Positions 9,105 to 17,526 of a stretch of 64,000 nt of DNA are shown piece by piece. Location of the stretch: contig JAJZFA010000013.1 of assembly GCA_021805565.1 (NCBI GenBank), forward strand, positions 226,081 to 290,080, given 5' to 3'. Both the position numbers and the translations under genes were made by a program. Under the pieces are notes generated by a model, which worked only from the letters and a program-made list of their open reading frames with translations, made no database searches and was not told the origin of the DNA. The stretch's first letter is position 1, and the number at the start of each line of letters is the position of its first letter. This DNA is from Pseudomonadota bacterium (GTDB lineage: Bacteria; Pseudomonadota; Alphaproteobacteria; Acetobacterales; Acetobacteraceae).

Positions 9105-9950
9105 TCAGGCGCTCGGTGGGCCGGAAGACAGCGCCGCGGCGATCAGCGGCGCCGCGGCGGCGGACATGCGCCGCCCGTCATGCCCAACATTGGGCACGTC
9201 GATAACGGTCCACCGCGGAACGATCCCCAATGCGGCGGCCGCGGTTTGGCCGCGGCGCAGATAAGCATGCGCGCGTGCGTGCCGTGTCGGGCCTTGTTTC
9301 AACGAGTTCGGTCCCTTGGGAAAGTAACGCCCGGTGGTTTTGGTATCGTCCGTGCCGGCCATGACCGTCAGCGGAAACGCCAGCCACGCCCCCAGATCGT
9401 CCGGCGACAGGCCCGTGCCGCCCAGGCCCCAAGGCCAGCCGATCGTCAGATCGGGCATCGCATAGGTGCCGGCGTTCGCGCTGACCGCGACCGCCACCCG
9501 ATCGCGGTAGCCGAACGACAGCATGCGGTGAACAAATTGCCCGCCGGCGGAGTGGCCAAACAGGCCGTACCGGGGGACGGTTGTCAGGCCTTGCGCGCAC
9601 AAGGCGTCGAACAGGCGGTCATCTATGCCGAAAGTCCATCGGTCTCGCGGGTTCTCGGCGCCGCCCGCGGTATGCAGGTTACCGAAATTATACCAGAGAT
9701 ATTCGGGAAAACTGGCCTCGGGGAACTCGATCGCGATGGCCAGCATGCGGCCGGCATCGACATGGGGCAGCCAGAAATCGCGATAATCCTTGCCATTGCG
9801 GGCGACGCCGTGATGGACGAACAGGATGGGCATGCCAGGGTGCCACCCGCCCGGACGGGCGGCGTGAAGCACCAGCGGCCGGTCTGGAAACGCCGGATCG
9901 GTATAGGGCAGGGACGAAGCGCCGGCGGTCAGCGGTGACAGGTCTGTCAT
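9105..9950 (-). CDS. Alpha/beta hydrolase, esterase/depolymerase-like
   Basis: A 281-residue alpha/beta hydrolase. The nucleophile elbow is GHSAGG, an oxyanion-hole segment lies near LFVHHG, an acid candidate follows in MAGTDD, and the catalytic histidine is in NVGHDG near the C-terminus. No signal peptide is evident, so it is probably cytoplasmic. It lies 70 bp upstream of the methyltransferase and 54 bp after the dehydrogenase gene, all on the same strand, which suggests a shared transcript. Esterase and poly-ester depolymerase relatives look alike at this level. Confidence 0.75.
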   Translation of the reverse strand: MTDLSPLTAGASSLPYTDPAFPDRPLVLHAARPGGWHPGMPILFVHHGVARNGKDYRDFWLPHVDAGRMLAIAIEFPEASFPEYLWYNFGNLHTAGGAENPRDRWTFGIDDRLFDALCAQGLTTVPRYGLFGHSAGGQFVHRMLSFGYRDRVAVAVSANAGTYAMPDLTIGWPWGLGGTGLSPDDLGAWLAFPLTVMAGTDDTKTTGRYFPKGPNSLKQGPTRHARAHAYLRRGQTAAAALGIVPRWTVIDVPNVGHDGRRMSAAAAPLIAAALSSGPPSA

Positions 9951-10004
9951 TGTCGTTCCTGGCAGACAGCCGCGCGTGCGGACGATTGCGAACGCGCCAC
10001 CGGG

Positions 10005-10865
10005 TCAGTCGCCGAGACGCGCCGCGAACGCTTCGACGACGCTGTCGCCGGTCATGTCGGCGACTTTGGGCTTTACGACCATCCGCGCGAAATCGGACGT
10101 TATATAGCGGAAATGCGGCGTTTCGGCCTGGGCGGCGGCCAGAATGATCCGGGCGATGTCGTCGCCGGTTTGCCCATACTGGGCGAAGACCCCGGCGGAA
10201 GCACCGATATAGGCATTGAACATGCGGTCGTAGGGAGGCAGGAGGACGGCGGCGGTTCCTGCGCTGGCCGCACGGACATTGGCGACGAATTCGGTGTTGA
10301 CCGGGCCAGGTTCGATCAGGCTGACGTGGAGTCCCATCCGGCGGGCGAGGGGTGCGAAGCCTTCCATCATGCCCTCGACCGCGAATTTCGCGGCGCAGTA
10401 TGCCTCGTTGAACGGCTGGCCGATCAGCCCGCCGATGCTGGTAACGCTGATGATCCTGCCGGATCCGCGCTGGCGCATGTGCGGTACGACGGCCTTGGCG
10501 GTGTTCCAGACCCCGAAGAAATTGACCTGCATGATTCGCCGCAGGTCGTCGTCGCCGGTCTGTTCGATGCTGCCGATGAACCCCGCGCCGGCGTTGTTCA
10601 CCAGGACATCGATGCCGCCGAATTCGGCGATCGCGCCGTCAACGGTATCCTGGATCGAAGCCTGCCGGACGACATCGAGCGGCCGAACGATGACTTGCAC
10701 GGACGCGGCCTTGGCCAAATCCAGCAATTCGGCGGCCTTGCCCGTGTCGCGCATCGTCGCGATGGTGCGGTAACCGGCGCCGGCAAAACGCAGCGCGGTA
10801 CAAAGGCCGACGCCGGTGGATGTGCCGGTTATCAGCACGGTGGGCTGGGATGGCGTGGACGGCAT
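10005..10865 (-). CDS. Short-chain dehydrogenase/reductase (classical SDR)
   Basis: A 286-residue oxidoreductase with the NAD(P)-binding TGTSTGVG motif near the N-terminus, NNAG in the fourth strand and the catalytic YCAAK. These features define a classical SDR that oxidises or reduces an alcohol/ketone. The start at 10865 was chosen because the Rossmann fold begins within ten residues of it; upstream in-frame sequence looks non-coding. It is the first gene of a minus-strand run that continues with the hydrolase, methyltransferase and FAD enzyme. Confidence 0.85.
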   Translation of the reverse strand: MPSTPSQPTVLITGTSTGVGLCTALRFAGAGYRTIATMRDTGKAAELLDLAKAASVQVIVRPLDVVRQASIQDTVDGAIAEFGGIDVLVNNAGAGFIGSIEQTGDDDLRRIMQVNFFGVWNTAKAVVPHMRQRGSGRIISVTSIGGLIGQPFNEAYCAAKFAVEGMMEGFAPLARRMGLHVSLIEPGPVNTEFVANVRAASAGTAAVLLPPYDRMFNAYIGASAGVFAQYGQTGDDIARIILAAAQAETPHFRYITSDFARMVVKPKVADMTGDSVVEAFAARLGD

Positions 10866-11078
10866 GACAATCCCTGACGGTGCCAATTCGATGTGGGACG
10901 GGATTTCTGAAAATGAAGGCCGCGCGCCGCCGGAATTGCCGTCGTTGCGGCGGGCCACGCCCAGCATCGGTCAGCCGCACGATCCGGGCAAGCGGCGCCG
11001 GCCTATTAAAGGACTTGCGAACGCGAGCCTTGCATAGCTATTTAAGGCTCAAGAATTGACTGTCCGTCGGAGGCGAAC

Positions 11079-11321
11079 GTGAGACAATTGGCCGTAAGGT
11101 TGGGATTGCTGATGGCGGTTGGCGCGCTGGGCGGCTGCATGGGCGGATTCGAGCCTGGCGGTTATGGAATGGGCGGCTACGGCGGCGAAGGCTTTGGTGG
11201 CGGTGGCTATGGCTATGGCGGCGACGATGAAATGGGCGGCTTCGGCGGACCAGGCATGTTCGCCCCATCGTTTGGCGGGTTTGGATTTGGCGGCGACGGC
11301 GGCGGTGACGACGACGATTGA
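11079..11321 (+). CDS. Small glycine/tyrosine-rich lipoprotein
   Basis: An 80-residue protein with a short hydrophobic leader ending in a lipobox (GALGGC, cysteine at about residue 20), followed by a low-complexity tail of Gly, Tyr and Phe that ends in a run of aspartates. It should be lipid-anchored in the envelope. A GGAG ribosome site at 11069-11072 supports the GTG start. No function can be assigned. A second small envelope gene follows 80 bp downstream and may be co-transcribed. Confidence 0.65.
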   Translation: MRQLAVRLGLLMAVGALGGCMGGFEPGGYGMGGYGGEGFGGGGYGYGGDDEMGGFGGPGMFAPSFGGFGFGGDGGGDDDD

Positions 11322-11401
11322 GTCCGATCGGCTGAAACAACCTTGAAGGCGTCGGGCCGGGCGTATGGCCCGATGTTCGCGATGGTGAGGAGAACGAAAG
11401 C

Positions 11402-11842
11402 GTGACGATGAAATCGATGACCTCCATGGCCTTGATGGCGGCTCTGCTGACAATGCCGGTTGTTGCCGGCGCGCAAACGCCGCCGGCGGGTGCTTCGCTC
11501 TCCGCCCCGGACGTGTCGGCGCGTATGGAACACCGGCTGGCCCGGATGCATGCCGAAATTGGCATAACCCCAGCCCAGGAATCGTTATGGGCGCACTATG
11601 CCGGCGTTGTCGGCACCAACGCCCAGGATATGGGGGCGATGATGGTGCGCCGCCGAACCGATCTCGCGACCATGACCGCTCCTCAAAATATCCAATCCCT
11701 CACCGACATCGCCGCTCGGCATGCTGCGAATATGCAACAACTTAATGGCGCATTTTCAGCGTTGTATGGCGCTTTGTCGCCTGATCAGAAGATGAAAGCC
11801 GACGCGGCGCTCCGCCAGCACGGAAAACACGCGAATCCGTGA
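11402..11842 (+). CDS. Periplasmic Spy/CpxP-like (LTXXQ-motif) protein
   Basis: A 146-residue protein with a cleavable signal peptide (cleavage likely after VVAGA, near residue 24), then a helical region with two Spy-like signatures: ITPAQ and LSPDQ. Relatives are periplasmic, alpha-helical proteins linked to envelope stress and chaperoning. AGGAGA at 11388-11393 favours the GTG at 11402 over the ATG at 11408. A protein of the same general family is encoded at 62571. Confidence 0.7.
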   Translation: MTMKSMTSMALMAALLTMPVVAGAQTPPAGASLSAPDVSARMEHRLARMHAEIGITPAQESLWAHYAGVVGTNAQDMGAMMVRRRTDLATMTAPQNIQSLTDIAARHAANMQQLNGAFSALYGALSPDQKMKADAALRQHGKHANP

Positions 11843-12006
11843 TGCCAGGTGGCGGAACGGATGACCGAGCCATCCATTCGGCCGAATTGTATCGCGCGCC
11901 GGCTTGGACGGTAACGCTAAAAATAACCCCTACCGGCCCGCGTTGACCTGTTCTACCTGGGTCAATCCGGTCTGGTATGGCACGACCCTGTTCCCGCGAA
12001 GGCCGG

Positions 12007-12321
12007 TCACTCCTGGGGGTCGGGATTCTGAATGACCCGCACGAATCCCGGATCGGCCACAAGGCGCCAGTAATACCCGGTGCAGACCAGCGGGGACGGA
12101 AGCGACGGATGCAACCCCCGAGCAGTGTCGGCGGCGATAAAATCCCCGGTCGGTGGAATAAGCGAAACGCCCGTCGGTGACACCGTCATCGGGTCGGAGC
12201 CGGTTTCGATGCGCAACGCCGCCGAGGCCAACGCACCGCAAGCATCGCCGCTGACCTCCGCCGCCAGCGGATAAAGCCAGATTATCGCAAGGATGAGCAG
12301 TGCGGAAAGTGCGAATTTCAT
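12007..12321 (-). CDS. Hypothetical secreted or membrane-anchored protein
   Basis: About 104 residues beginning MKFALSALL with one hydrophobic segment that acts either as a signal peptide or an anchor. The mature part has two cysteines (in DACGAL and LVCTGY) that could form a disulphide in the periplasm. No family is recognised. It is transcribed divergently from the MarR gene. An upstream in-frame ATG at 12444 would bury the hydrophobic segment and overlap the MarR start, so 12321 is preferred. Confidence 0.55.
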   Translation of the reverse strand: MKFALSALLILAIIWLYPLAAEVSGDACGALASAALRIETGSDPMTVSPTGVSLIPPTGDFIAADTARGLHPSLPSPLVCTGYYWRLVADPGFVRVIQNPDPQE

Positions 12322-12387
12322 TCGCACAAGGGTAGTCCCGCCAACGCCGGGCGCAATGCCAGCCGGCCGCGGCGGCCGGTGCATGAA

Positions 12388-12409
12388 GGTCGTTTGCAGA
12401 CGAACGACC
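12388..12409. promoter_or_regulatory. Inverted repeat between divergent genes, candidate MarR operator
   Basis: GGTCGTT and AACGACC form a 7-bp inverted repeat with an 8-bp spacer, 22 bp upstream of the MarR start codon. MarR-family dimers usually bind a palindrome of about this size near their own promoter. The link is inferred from position and symmetry only. Confidence 0.4.
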
Positions 12410-12431
12410 GAGCGGATATGAACGCTGTGCG

Positions 12432-12917
12432 ATGAGATATGCAAACCGGTCGGAGTTGCCGCCTTCTCAGCCTGCCGGAACCGAGCGATCCGGTGGCGTA
12501 TTCGGCGGCTATGTCGTCGAGGATCAGGTGGGCTTCCTGCTGCGGCGCGCCCACCAGCGGCACACCGCCATCTTCGCCGGCGGCATGACCGGCGCCGATT
12601 TGACGCCGACGCAGTTTACCGCGCTGATCAAAATCGTGGAACTTAAGCGTGTCACGCAGAATCAACTCGGCCGCCTCTCCGCCATGGACCCGGCCACCAT
12701 CCAAGGGGTGGTGCGTCGCCTTATGGATCGCTCGCTGGTGACCCGGACGGCCGATCCGTCCGACCGACGGACGATCGTGCTGGCCCCGGCGCCCGCTGGC
12801 GTGGCGCTCGCCGCGCAAGCCGTCATCGAGGCAAGGCAGATCACGCAGGCGACACTCGATCCGCTGACTGGGGACGAACAGCAGCACCTGCTGGCCCTGC
12901 TGCGCAAACTTGGCTGA
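12432..12917 (+). CDS. MarR-family transcriptional regulator
   Basis: A 161-residue winged-helix regulator. The HTH lies around residues 65-110 (TPTQFTAL then LGRLSAMDPATIQGVV) and the wing carries the family hallmark DPSDRR. MarR proteins are usually repressors released by aromatic acids or similar ligands. Its stop lies 25 bp before the enamidase-like gene, so the two form an operon. It is the obvious candidate to control the catabolic operon that converges on this locus from the right. Confidence 0.88.
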   Translation: MRYANRSELPPSQPAGTERSGGVFGGYVVEDQVGFLLRRAHQRHTAIFAGGMTGADLTPTQFTALIKIVELKRVTQNQLGRLSAMDPATIQGVVRRLMDRSLVTRTADPSDRRTIVLAPAPAGVALAAQAVIEARQITQATLDPLTGDEQQHLLALLRKLG

Positions 12918-12942
12918 CCGGCACAAAAAAAGGAACGATGGC

Positions 12943-14139
12943 ATGGCATTGACCGCGGGTCCGGAACGGCAAACCGGCAAACTGGTGATCGGCAATATCG
13001 GCCTGCTGCTGTCCGGCGCGCTGGAAGCACCCATCCTGGATGCGGATACGATCGTCGTGGAAGACGGCCGCATCGCCGCCGTTGGAAAGCGGGCGGATTG
13101 CGACATCGGCGACGCCCGCGTCACCATCGATGCGCATGGCTGCGCCGTGTCGCCCGGCCTGATCGACAGCCACGTTCATCCGGTGTTCGGCGATTGGACG
13201 CCGCGGCAGGGACAGTTCGGCTGGATCGATTCGTTCCTGCATGGCGGCGTAACGACGATGGTTTCGGCCGGCGAAGTGCATCTGCCCGGCCGGCCGCGCG
13301 ACATCGTCGGGGTCAAGGCGCTGGCGATTACCGCTCAGCGGGCGTACGAGAATTTCCGGCCCGGCGGCGTGAAAGTGCTGGGCGGCGCGCCGGTGATCGA
13401 AAAGGGCATGGTGGAGAGCGATTTCGTGGAACTGGCGCAAGCCGGTGTGCGGCTGCTGGGCGAGGTCGGGCTGGGCAGCGTGAAAGCCGGGTATGAGGCC
13501 AAGGAGATGGTCGCCTGGGCCCGCAAGGCCGGCATTCAAAGCACCATTCATACCGGCGGCCCATCGGTGCCGGGATCGGGCTATATCGATGCCGACACGG
13601 TGCTGGAGGCCGATGCCGACATCATCGGCCACATCAACGGCGGCCATACGGCCCTGCCGCTGTCGCAAATCCGCTGCCTGTGCGAAGGCTGTTCGCGCGG
13701 CATCGAAATCGTGCATAATGGCAACGAACTGGCCGGGCTGATGGCGCTGCGATATGCGCGCGAACTGGGGCAGATGGAACGGGTGATCCTGGGGACCGAC
13801 AGTCCGGCCGGATCGGGCGTGCAGCCGCTGGGGATCCTGCGGATGATCGCGCTGCTGTCATCGGTGGGGGACATGCCGGCCGAAACCTTGTTCTGCTGCG
13901 CCACCGGCAATACCGCCCGGATGCGGAGCCTGGATTGCGGCCTGATCGAACCCGGCCGGGCGGCCGATCTGGTGTTTTTGGACCGGGCGCAGCATTCGGC
14001 GGGGACCGATTTGCTCGACAGCGTGCGCAAGGGCGATCTGCCGGGGATTGGCATGGTGGTGATCGACGGGATCGTCCGCTGCGGCCGCAGCCGGAATACG
14101 CCCCCGGCCGAACGGGTGCCGGAAGTAGTGGGCGGATAG
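12943..14139 (+). CDS. ena: Enamidase-like amidohydrolase (6-oxo-1,4,5,6-tetrahydronicotinate hydrolysis)
   Basis: A 398-residue amidohydrolase closely resembling, from memory of the family, the bifunctional enamidase of nicotinate fermentation. That enzyme hydrolyses 6-oxo-tetrahydronicotinate to ammonia and 2-formylglutarate. Metal-binding candidates are visible: HVH (H77, H79), E174 in GEVGLG, H203 in HTGG, H230 in HINGG and D286 in GTDSPAG. Enamidase-like landmarks include HGGVTTM, PGRPRD, PLGILR and a C-terminal SRNTPPA. AGGAA at 12931-12935 selects the ATG at 12943. A 6-hydroxynicotinate reductase homologue in the convergent operon strongly supports the pathway. The exact ring substrate is not proven. 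Confidence 0.8.
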   Translation: MALTAGPERQTGKLVIGNIGLLLSGALEAPILDADTIVVEDGRIAAVGKRADCDIGDARVTIDAHGCAVSPGLIDSHVHPVFGDWTPRQGQFGWIDSFLHGGVTTMVSAGEVHLPGRPRDIVGVKALAITAQRAYENFRPGGVKVLGGAPVIEKGMVESDFVELAQAGVRLLGEVGLGSVKAGYEAKEMVAWARKAGIQSTIHTGGPSVPGSGYIDADTVLEADADIIGHINGGHTALPLSQIRCLCEGCSRGIEIVHNGNELAGLMALRYARELGQMERVILGTDSPAGSGVQPLGILRMIALLSSVGDMPAETLFCCATGNTARMRSLDCGLIEPGRAADLVFLDRAQHSAGTDLLDSVRKGDLPGIGMVVIDGIVRCGRSRNTPPAERVPEVVGG

Positions 14140-14157
14140 CGCCGCCCCGGCTCAGGC

Positions 14158-14230
14158 CATGCCCTAAGCTCGTGTTTTGCTCGGCAACTGTGCTGGCGTG
14201 CTGACGCACTTATTTGCCAGCGTCGCCTAA
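14158..14230. repeat. 73-bp dispersed structured repeat, copy 1
   Basis: This 73-bp segment is repeated at 49933-50005 with three mismatches and no gaps. It carries nested inverted repeats (GCTGGC/GCCAGC flanked by GGCAAC and a near-complement) and fills almost the whole gap between the convergent enamidase and livF genes, reaching the livF stop codon. It may serve as a two-way terminator or be a REP-like mobile element. Confidence 0.8.
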
Positions 14231-14928
14231 ACCGCCAGATAAGCGGATCGCGCTGCCTCATCCGCCTGCAACGCGGCCATGGTTCCGGTCCAGACGATCC
14301 TGCCTTGCTCGATCACCGTCGCCCGGTCCGCGACGCGGGCGGCGAAGTGCGGGTTCTGTTCGGCCAGGAAAACGGTCACGCCTTCCTGCTTCAGCGCCAG
14401 GATAGCGTTCGCCATTTCTTCCACGATCACCGGCGCCAGTCCCTCGCTGGGTTCGTCGAGCAGCAGCAGGCGGGGATTGCCCATCAGCGTCCTGGCGATG
14501 GCCAGCATCTGCTGTTCCCCGCCGCTCATGCGCCCTCCCGTCCGGTTTCGCATGCGCCCGAGGTTGGGGAACAGGGCAAACAGCCGGTCCGGGGTCCAGG
14601 GCGGCCGGTTGTCGCGGGCCGGCTGGCGACCGACTTCCAGATTTTCCATCACCGTCAGATCGGTGAAGATCCGGCGTTCCTCCGGCACGTATCCCAGGCC
14701 GGCGCGGGCGATCCGGTGGGTGTCCCACCCCGCGATGTCCGCGCCGGCAAATTCGATACGACCCTGGGCCGGCCGCACGATGCCGATCAGCGTTTTCATC
14801 GTGGTGCTTTTGCCCGCGCCGTTGCGTCCGAGCAGGACCATGACCGCGCCCGCCGGAAGCGCGAACGATACGCCCTGCAAAATATGCGCCCGTCCATAAT
14901 AGCTGTGAACATCGGCGACATTCAGCAT
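14227..14928 (-). CDS. livF: Branched-chain-type ABC importer ATPase, LivF-like
   Basis: A 233-residue ATPase with Walker A GRNGAGKST, signature MSGGEQQM and Walker B LLLLDEPSEGLAP, the last being typical of LivF. It pairs with the LivG-like ATPase encoded immediately upstream to drive a HAAT-family importer. Its ATG overlaps the end of livG by seven bases. It is the last gene of the long minus-strand catabolic operon; a dispersed repeat begins at its stop codon. In this context the cargo is probably the heterocyclic acid degraded by the neighbours rather than an amino acid. Confidence 0.93.
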   Translation of the reverse strand: MLNVADVHSYYGRAHILQGVSFALPAGAVMVLLGRNGAGKSTTMKTLIGIVRPAQGRIEFAGADIAGWDTHRIARAGLGYVPEERRIFTDLTVMENLEVGRQPARDNRPPWTPDRLFALFPNLGRMRNRTGGRMSGGEQQMLAIARTLMGNPRLLLLDEPSEGLAPVIVEEMANAILALKQEGVTVFLAEQNPHFAARVADRATVIEQGRIVWTGTMAALQADEAARSAYLAV

Positions 14929-15686
14929 CGGTGACCGCCGCTCGTTACGCCGGAGCCAAGATAGACCGCCCGCACGCGGGGGTCGGCCCGGATCGTGGGG
15001 CCGTCGCCCTCGGCGATGAGTTCGCCGCGGTTGAGCACGACGATCCGGGTGGCGACGCCGAACACCACGTCCATATCGTGTTCGGTGAACAGCACGGCGA
15101 GTCCCTGCCGCGATGCCAGCGAGCGGGTGAGCTGCATCAGCGCCGTCCGTTCGGCCGGGGCCATGCCGGCGGTGGGTTCGTCCATCAGCAGCAGCCGGGG
15201 CGCGTTGGCCAGGGCGATTGCCAGTTCCAGCCGTTTCAGGTCGCCATAGGCCAGCACGCTGGCGGCGCGTTCGGCCTGATCGCGCATGCCCACCTGGGTC
15301 AGCAGCGCGTCCGCTTCCGGCACGAACCAGGCGGCGGCGGGGCGCCAAAAGCGCCAGATGTGGCGGCGATGGGCCAGCAGTGCGACCTGCACGTTCTCCC
15401 GCACGGTCATCGACGCGAAGGTTGCGGCGATCTGGAAGGTGCGTCCCACGCCCAGCCGCCAGACGCGGTTCGGCGACAATCCGGCGATGTTACGGCCGTT
15501 CAGCGCGATGCGGCCGGAATCGGGCTTGATCTGGCCGTTCAGCATATTGAAGCAGGTGGATTTGCCGGCCCCGTTCGGGCCGATCAGGGCCAGCATCTCG
15601 CCCGCCGCCACGCTGAAGGACACGCCATTCACCGCCTGGACGCCGCCGAAGCTTTTGACGAGACCGGCAACCGCCAGGACGGTCAT
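14922..15686 (-). CDS. livG: Branched-chain-type ABC importer ATPase, LivG-like
   Basis: A 254-residue ATPase with Walker A GPNGAGKST, a LivG-type signature region (LAYGDLKRLELA, where most relatives have LSYG.QR.LE), Walker B LLLMDEPTAGMAP and the switch histidine in FTEHDMD. It forms a heterodimer with the LivF-like protein. Its ATG overlaps the stop of the permease gene (ATGA) and its end overlaps livF, so the importer genes are translated as a coupled chain. Confidence 0.92.
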   Translation of the reverse strand: MTVLAVAGLVKSFGGVQAVNGVSFSVAAGEMLALIGPNGAGKSTCFNMLNGQIKPDSGRIALNGRNIAGLSPNRVWRLGVGRTFQIAATFASMTVRENVQVALLAHRRHIWRFWRPAAAWFVPEADALLTQVGMRDQAERAASVLAYGDLKRLELAIALANAPRLLLMDEPTAGMAPAERTALMQLTRSLASRQGLAVLFTEHDMDVVFGVATRIVVLNRGELIAEGDGPTIRADPRVRAVYLGSGVTSGGHRC

Positions 15687-17524
15687 GCTTCCCGCCCGCG
15701 CAGCCACAGGCGATGGACGGTGCCGGCGATGCCCTGCGGGAATATCAGCACCAGCGCAACGATCGACAGTCCCAGCACCAATCTCCACAGATCGGTGACC
15801 ATCAGCAGGATGTCGAACAGGCCGGTATAGACAAGTGCGCCGGCGACCGGGCCGGCCATGCTCTGCACCCCGCCCAGCAGCACCATCAGCAGCGCATCGA
15901 CGGATCGGCCGATGGAGACATAGCCGGGAAAGACGCTGCCCTTGGCGAAGGCGGTTAGCCCGCCGGCCAGCCCGGCGGCGGCACCGGCCATGACCAGCGC
16001 GGCCAGCCGCAGCCAGGCCGCGTTCAGTCCGATAGCGGCGGCCCGCGTTTCGGAATCGCGTGCCGCGCGCAGGGCGTAACCGAACGGCGCATACAAGATA
16101 CGGCGCAGCAGCAGCACACCGGCGGTGCAGATGGCCAGTGTCAGCCAGTAGTAGGTCCGCGGGTCCGTTGCCCATGCGGCGGGCCAGACGCCCAGGATGC
16201 CGTTGTCGCCACCGGTAACCGATACCGCCTGGAACATGATGGCCCAGACAATCTGGGCGAACGCCAGCGTCAGCATTGCCAGATACACGCCGGACAACCG
16301 CACCACGAAGCCTCCGAACAGCAGGGCCGCGAGCGCCGCGCCGGCCGGGGCAATGATCAGGGCCGCCGGCATCGATAGGGCCAGGCCCTTGACCGCGAAT
16401 GCCGCTCCATAAGCCCCCAGGCCGAACCATGCGGCGTGGCCGAAGCTGACCATGCCGCCGGGCCCCATCATCGCGTGCAGGGACGCCGCGAACAGCATCG
16501 CGATCGCCATTTCCGTCAGCACCGACAGCGCGAACGGGCCGGCGAACAGCGGCGCCAGGGCGGCCAGCAGCAGCACAGCCGCGCCAAGCCAGCGCAGAGC
16601 CGGAACGGCGGCCCTGACCAGGGCCGGTGTGTTGGCATCGCCTCGCGCGGCGGCCAGCGGGCGACCGAGCAGACCGTTGGGCCGCAGCACCAGGACGACG
16701 GCCATGACGATGAAGACCAGGACCAGGGTGATTTTTGGAAACAGAACGATTCCGAAGGCCTGGAGCAGGGCGATTGTCAGGCTGGCCAGAAAGGCACCCG
16801 GCAGGCTGCCGAGACCGCCGACCACGACCACCACGAAGGCATCGGTGATGACGGTCAGGTCCATCTGGCCGTTGGCCGATCCGTCCGGCAGGGCCAGGGC
16901 GCCGCCAATTCCGGCCAATCCGGCGCCGAGGGCGAAGACGGCGGTGAACAGCCGCCGCTGATCGACGCCCAGCGCGGCAACCATCTCCCGGTCCTGAGTC
17001 GCCGCTCGGACCAGGGTGCCCCAGCGGGTGCGGGTGAACAGCAGCCACAGGCCCAGCAACATAAGCGGGCCGATGGCGATCGTCAGCAGATCGTAAACCG
17101 GCACGCGCTGATCCGCGATGGTAACGAAGGCGCGCATCCACCGGGGTCTTGGCAGCGTCAGATCGTCCGGACCCCAGACCTTCAGCACCACGTCCTGCAC
17201 GATCAGGACGACGCCGAACGTCGCCAGCAGTTGCAGCAGTTCGGGGGCTTTGTAGATACGGCGTAGTAACGTCGTTTCGATCGTCATGCCAATGGCGGCG
17301 ACGCCCGCTCCGGTCAGGACCACACCCAACGCGAACCACGCCGGATCCCTTGGCAATGCGGACAGGATGGTCCAGCCGAGGTAGGCACCCAGCATATACA
17401 GCGAGCCGTGCGCGAAGTTGACGACGCGGGTGACGCCGAAGATCACGGTCAGCCCGGCCGCGACCAGGAACAGCGACGATGCGCTGGCCAGTCCCGTCAG
17501 GAACTGAACAAGGATGAAGCCCAC
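15683..17524 (-). CDS. Fused LivH-LivM permease of the ABC importer
   Basis: About 613 residues of almost continuous membrane helices. The first half (about 1-290) is LivH-like, with the FAHGSLYMLGAYL helix; the second (about 300-600) is LivM-like, with SFGHAAWFGLGAYG. These are normally two separate proteins; here one chain supplies both halves of the channel. The GTG at 17524 follows the binding-protein stop by only two bases and is favoured by spacing, although no clear ribosome site is present and translation probably depends on reinitiation. It overlaps livG by four bases. Confidence 0.87.
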   Translation of the reverse strand: MGFILVQFLTGLASASSLFLVAAGLTVIFGVTRVVNFAHGSLYMLGAYLGWTILSALPRDPAWFALGVVLTGAGVAAIGMTIETTLLRRIYKAPELLQLLATFGVVLIVQDVVLKVWGPDDLTLPRPRWMRAFVTIADQRVPVYDLLTIAIGPLMLLGLWLLFTRTRWGTLVRAATQDREMVAALGVDQRRLFTAVFALGAGLAGIGGALALPDGSANGQMDLTVITDAFVVVVVGGLGSLPGAFLASLTIALLQAFGIVLFPKITLVLVFIVMAVVLVLRPNGLLGRPLAAARGDANTPALVRAAVPALRWLGAAVLLLAALAPLFAGPFALSVLTEMAIAMLFAASLHAMMGPGGMVSFGHAAWFGLGAYGAAFAVKGLALSMPAALIIAPAGAALAALLFGGFVVRLSGVYLAMLTLAFAQIVWAIMFQAVSVTGGDNGILGVWPAAWATDPRTYYWLTLAICTAGVLLLRRILYAPFGYALRAARDSETRAAAIGLNAAWLRLAALVMAGAAAGLAGGLTAFAKGSVFPGYVSIGRSVDALLMVLLGGVQSMAGPVAGALVYTGLFDILLMVTDLWRLVLGLSIVALVLIFPQGIAGTVHRLWLRGREA

Positions 17525-17526
17525 GT

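Noticed and set aside
8259..9938. A 559-codon plus-strand open frame spanning the methyltransferase and hydrolase genes
   Set aside because: It crosses two well-supported minus-strand genes and their intergenic gap, so it is a composition artefact.
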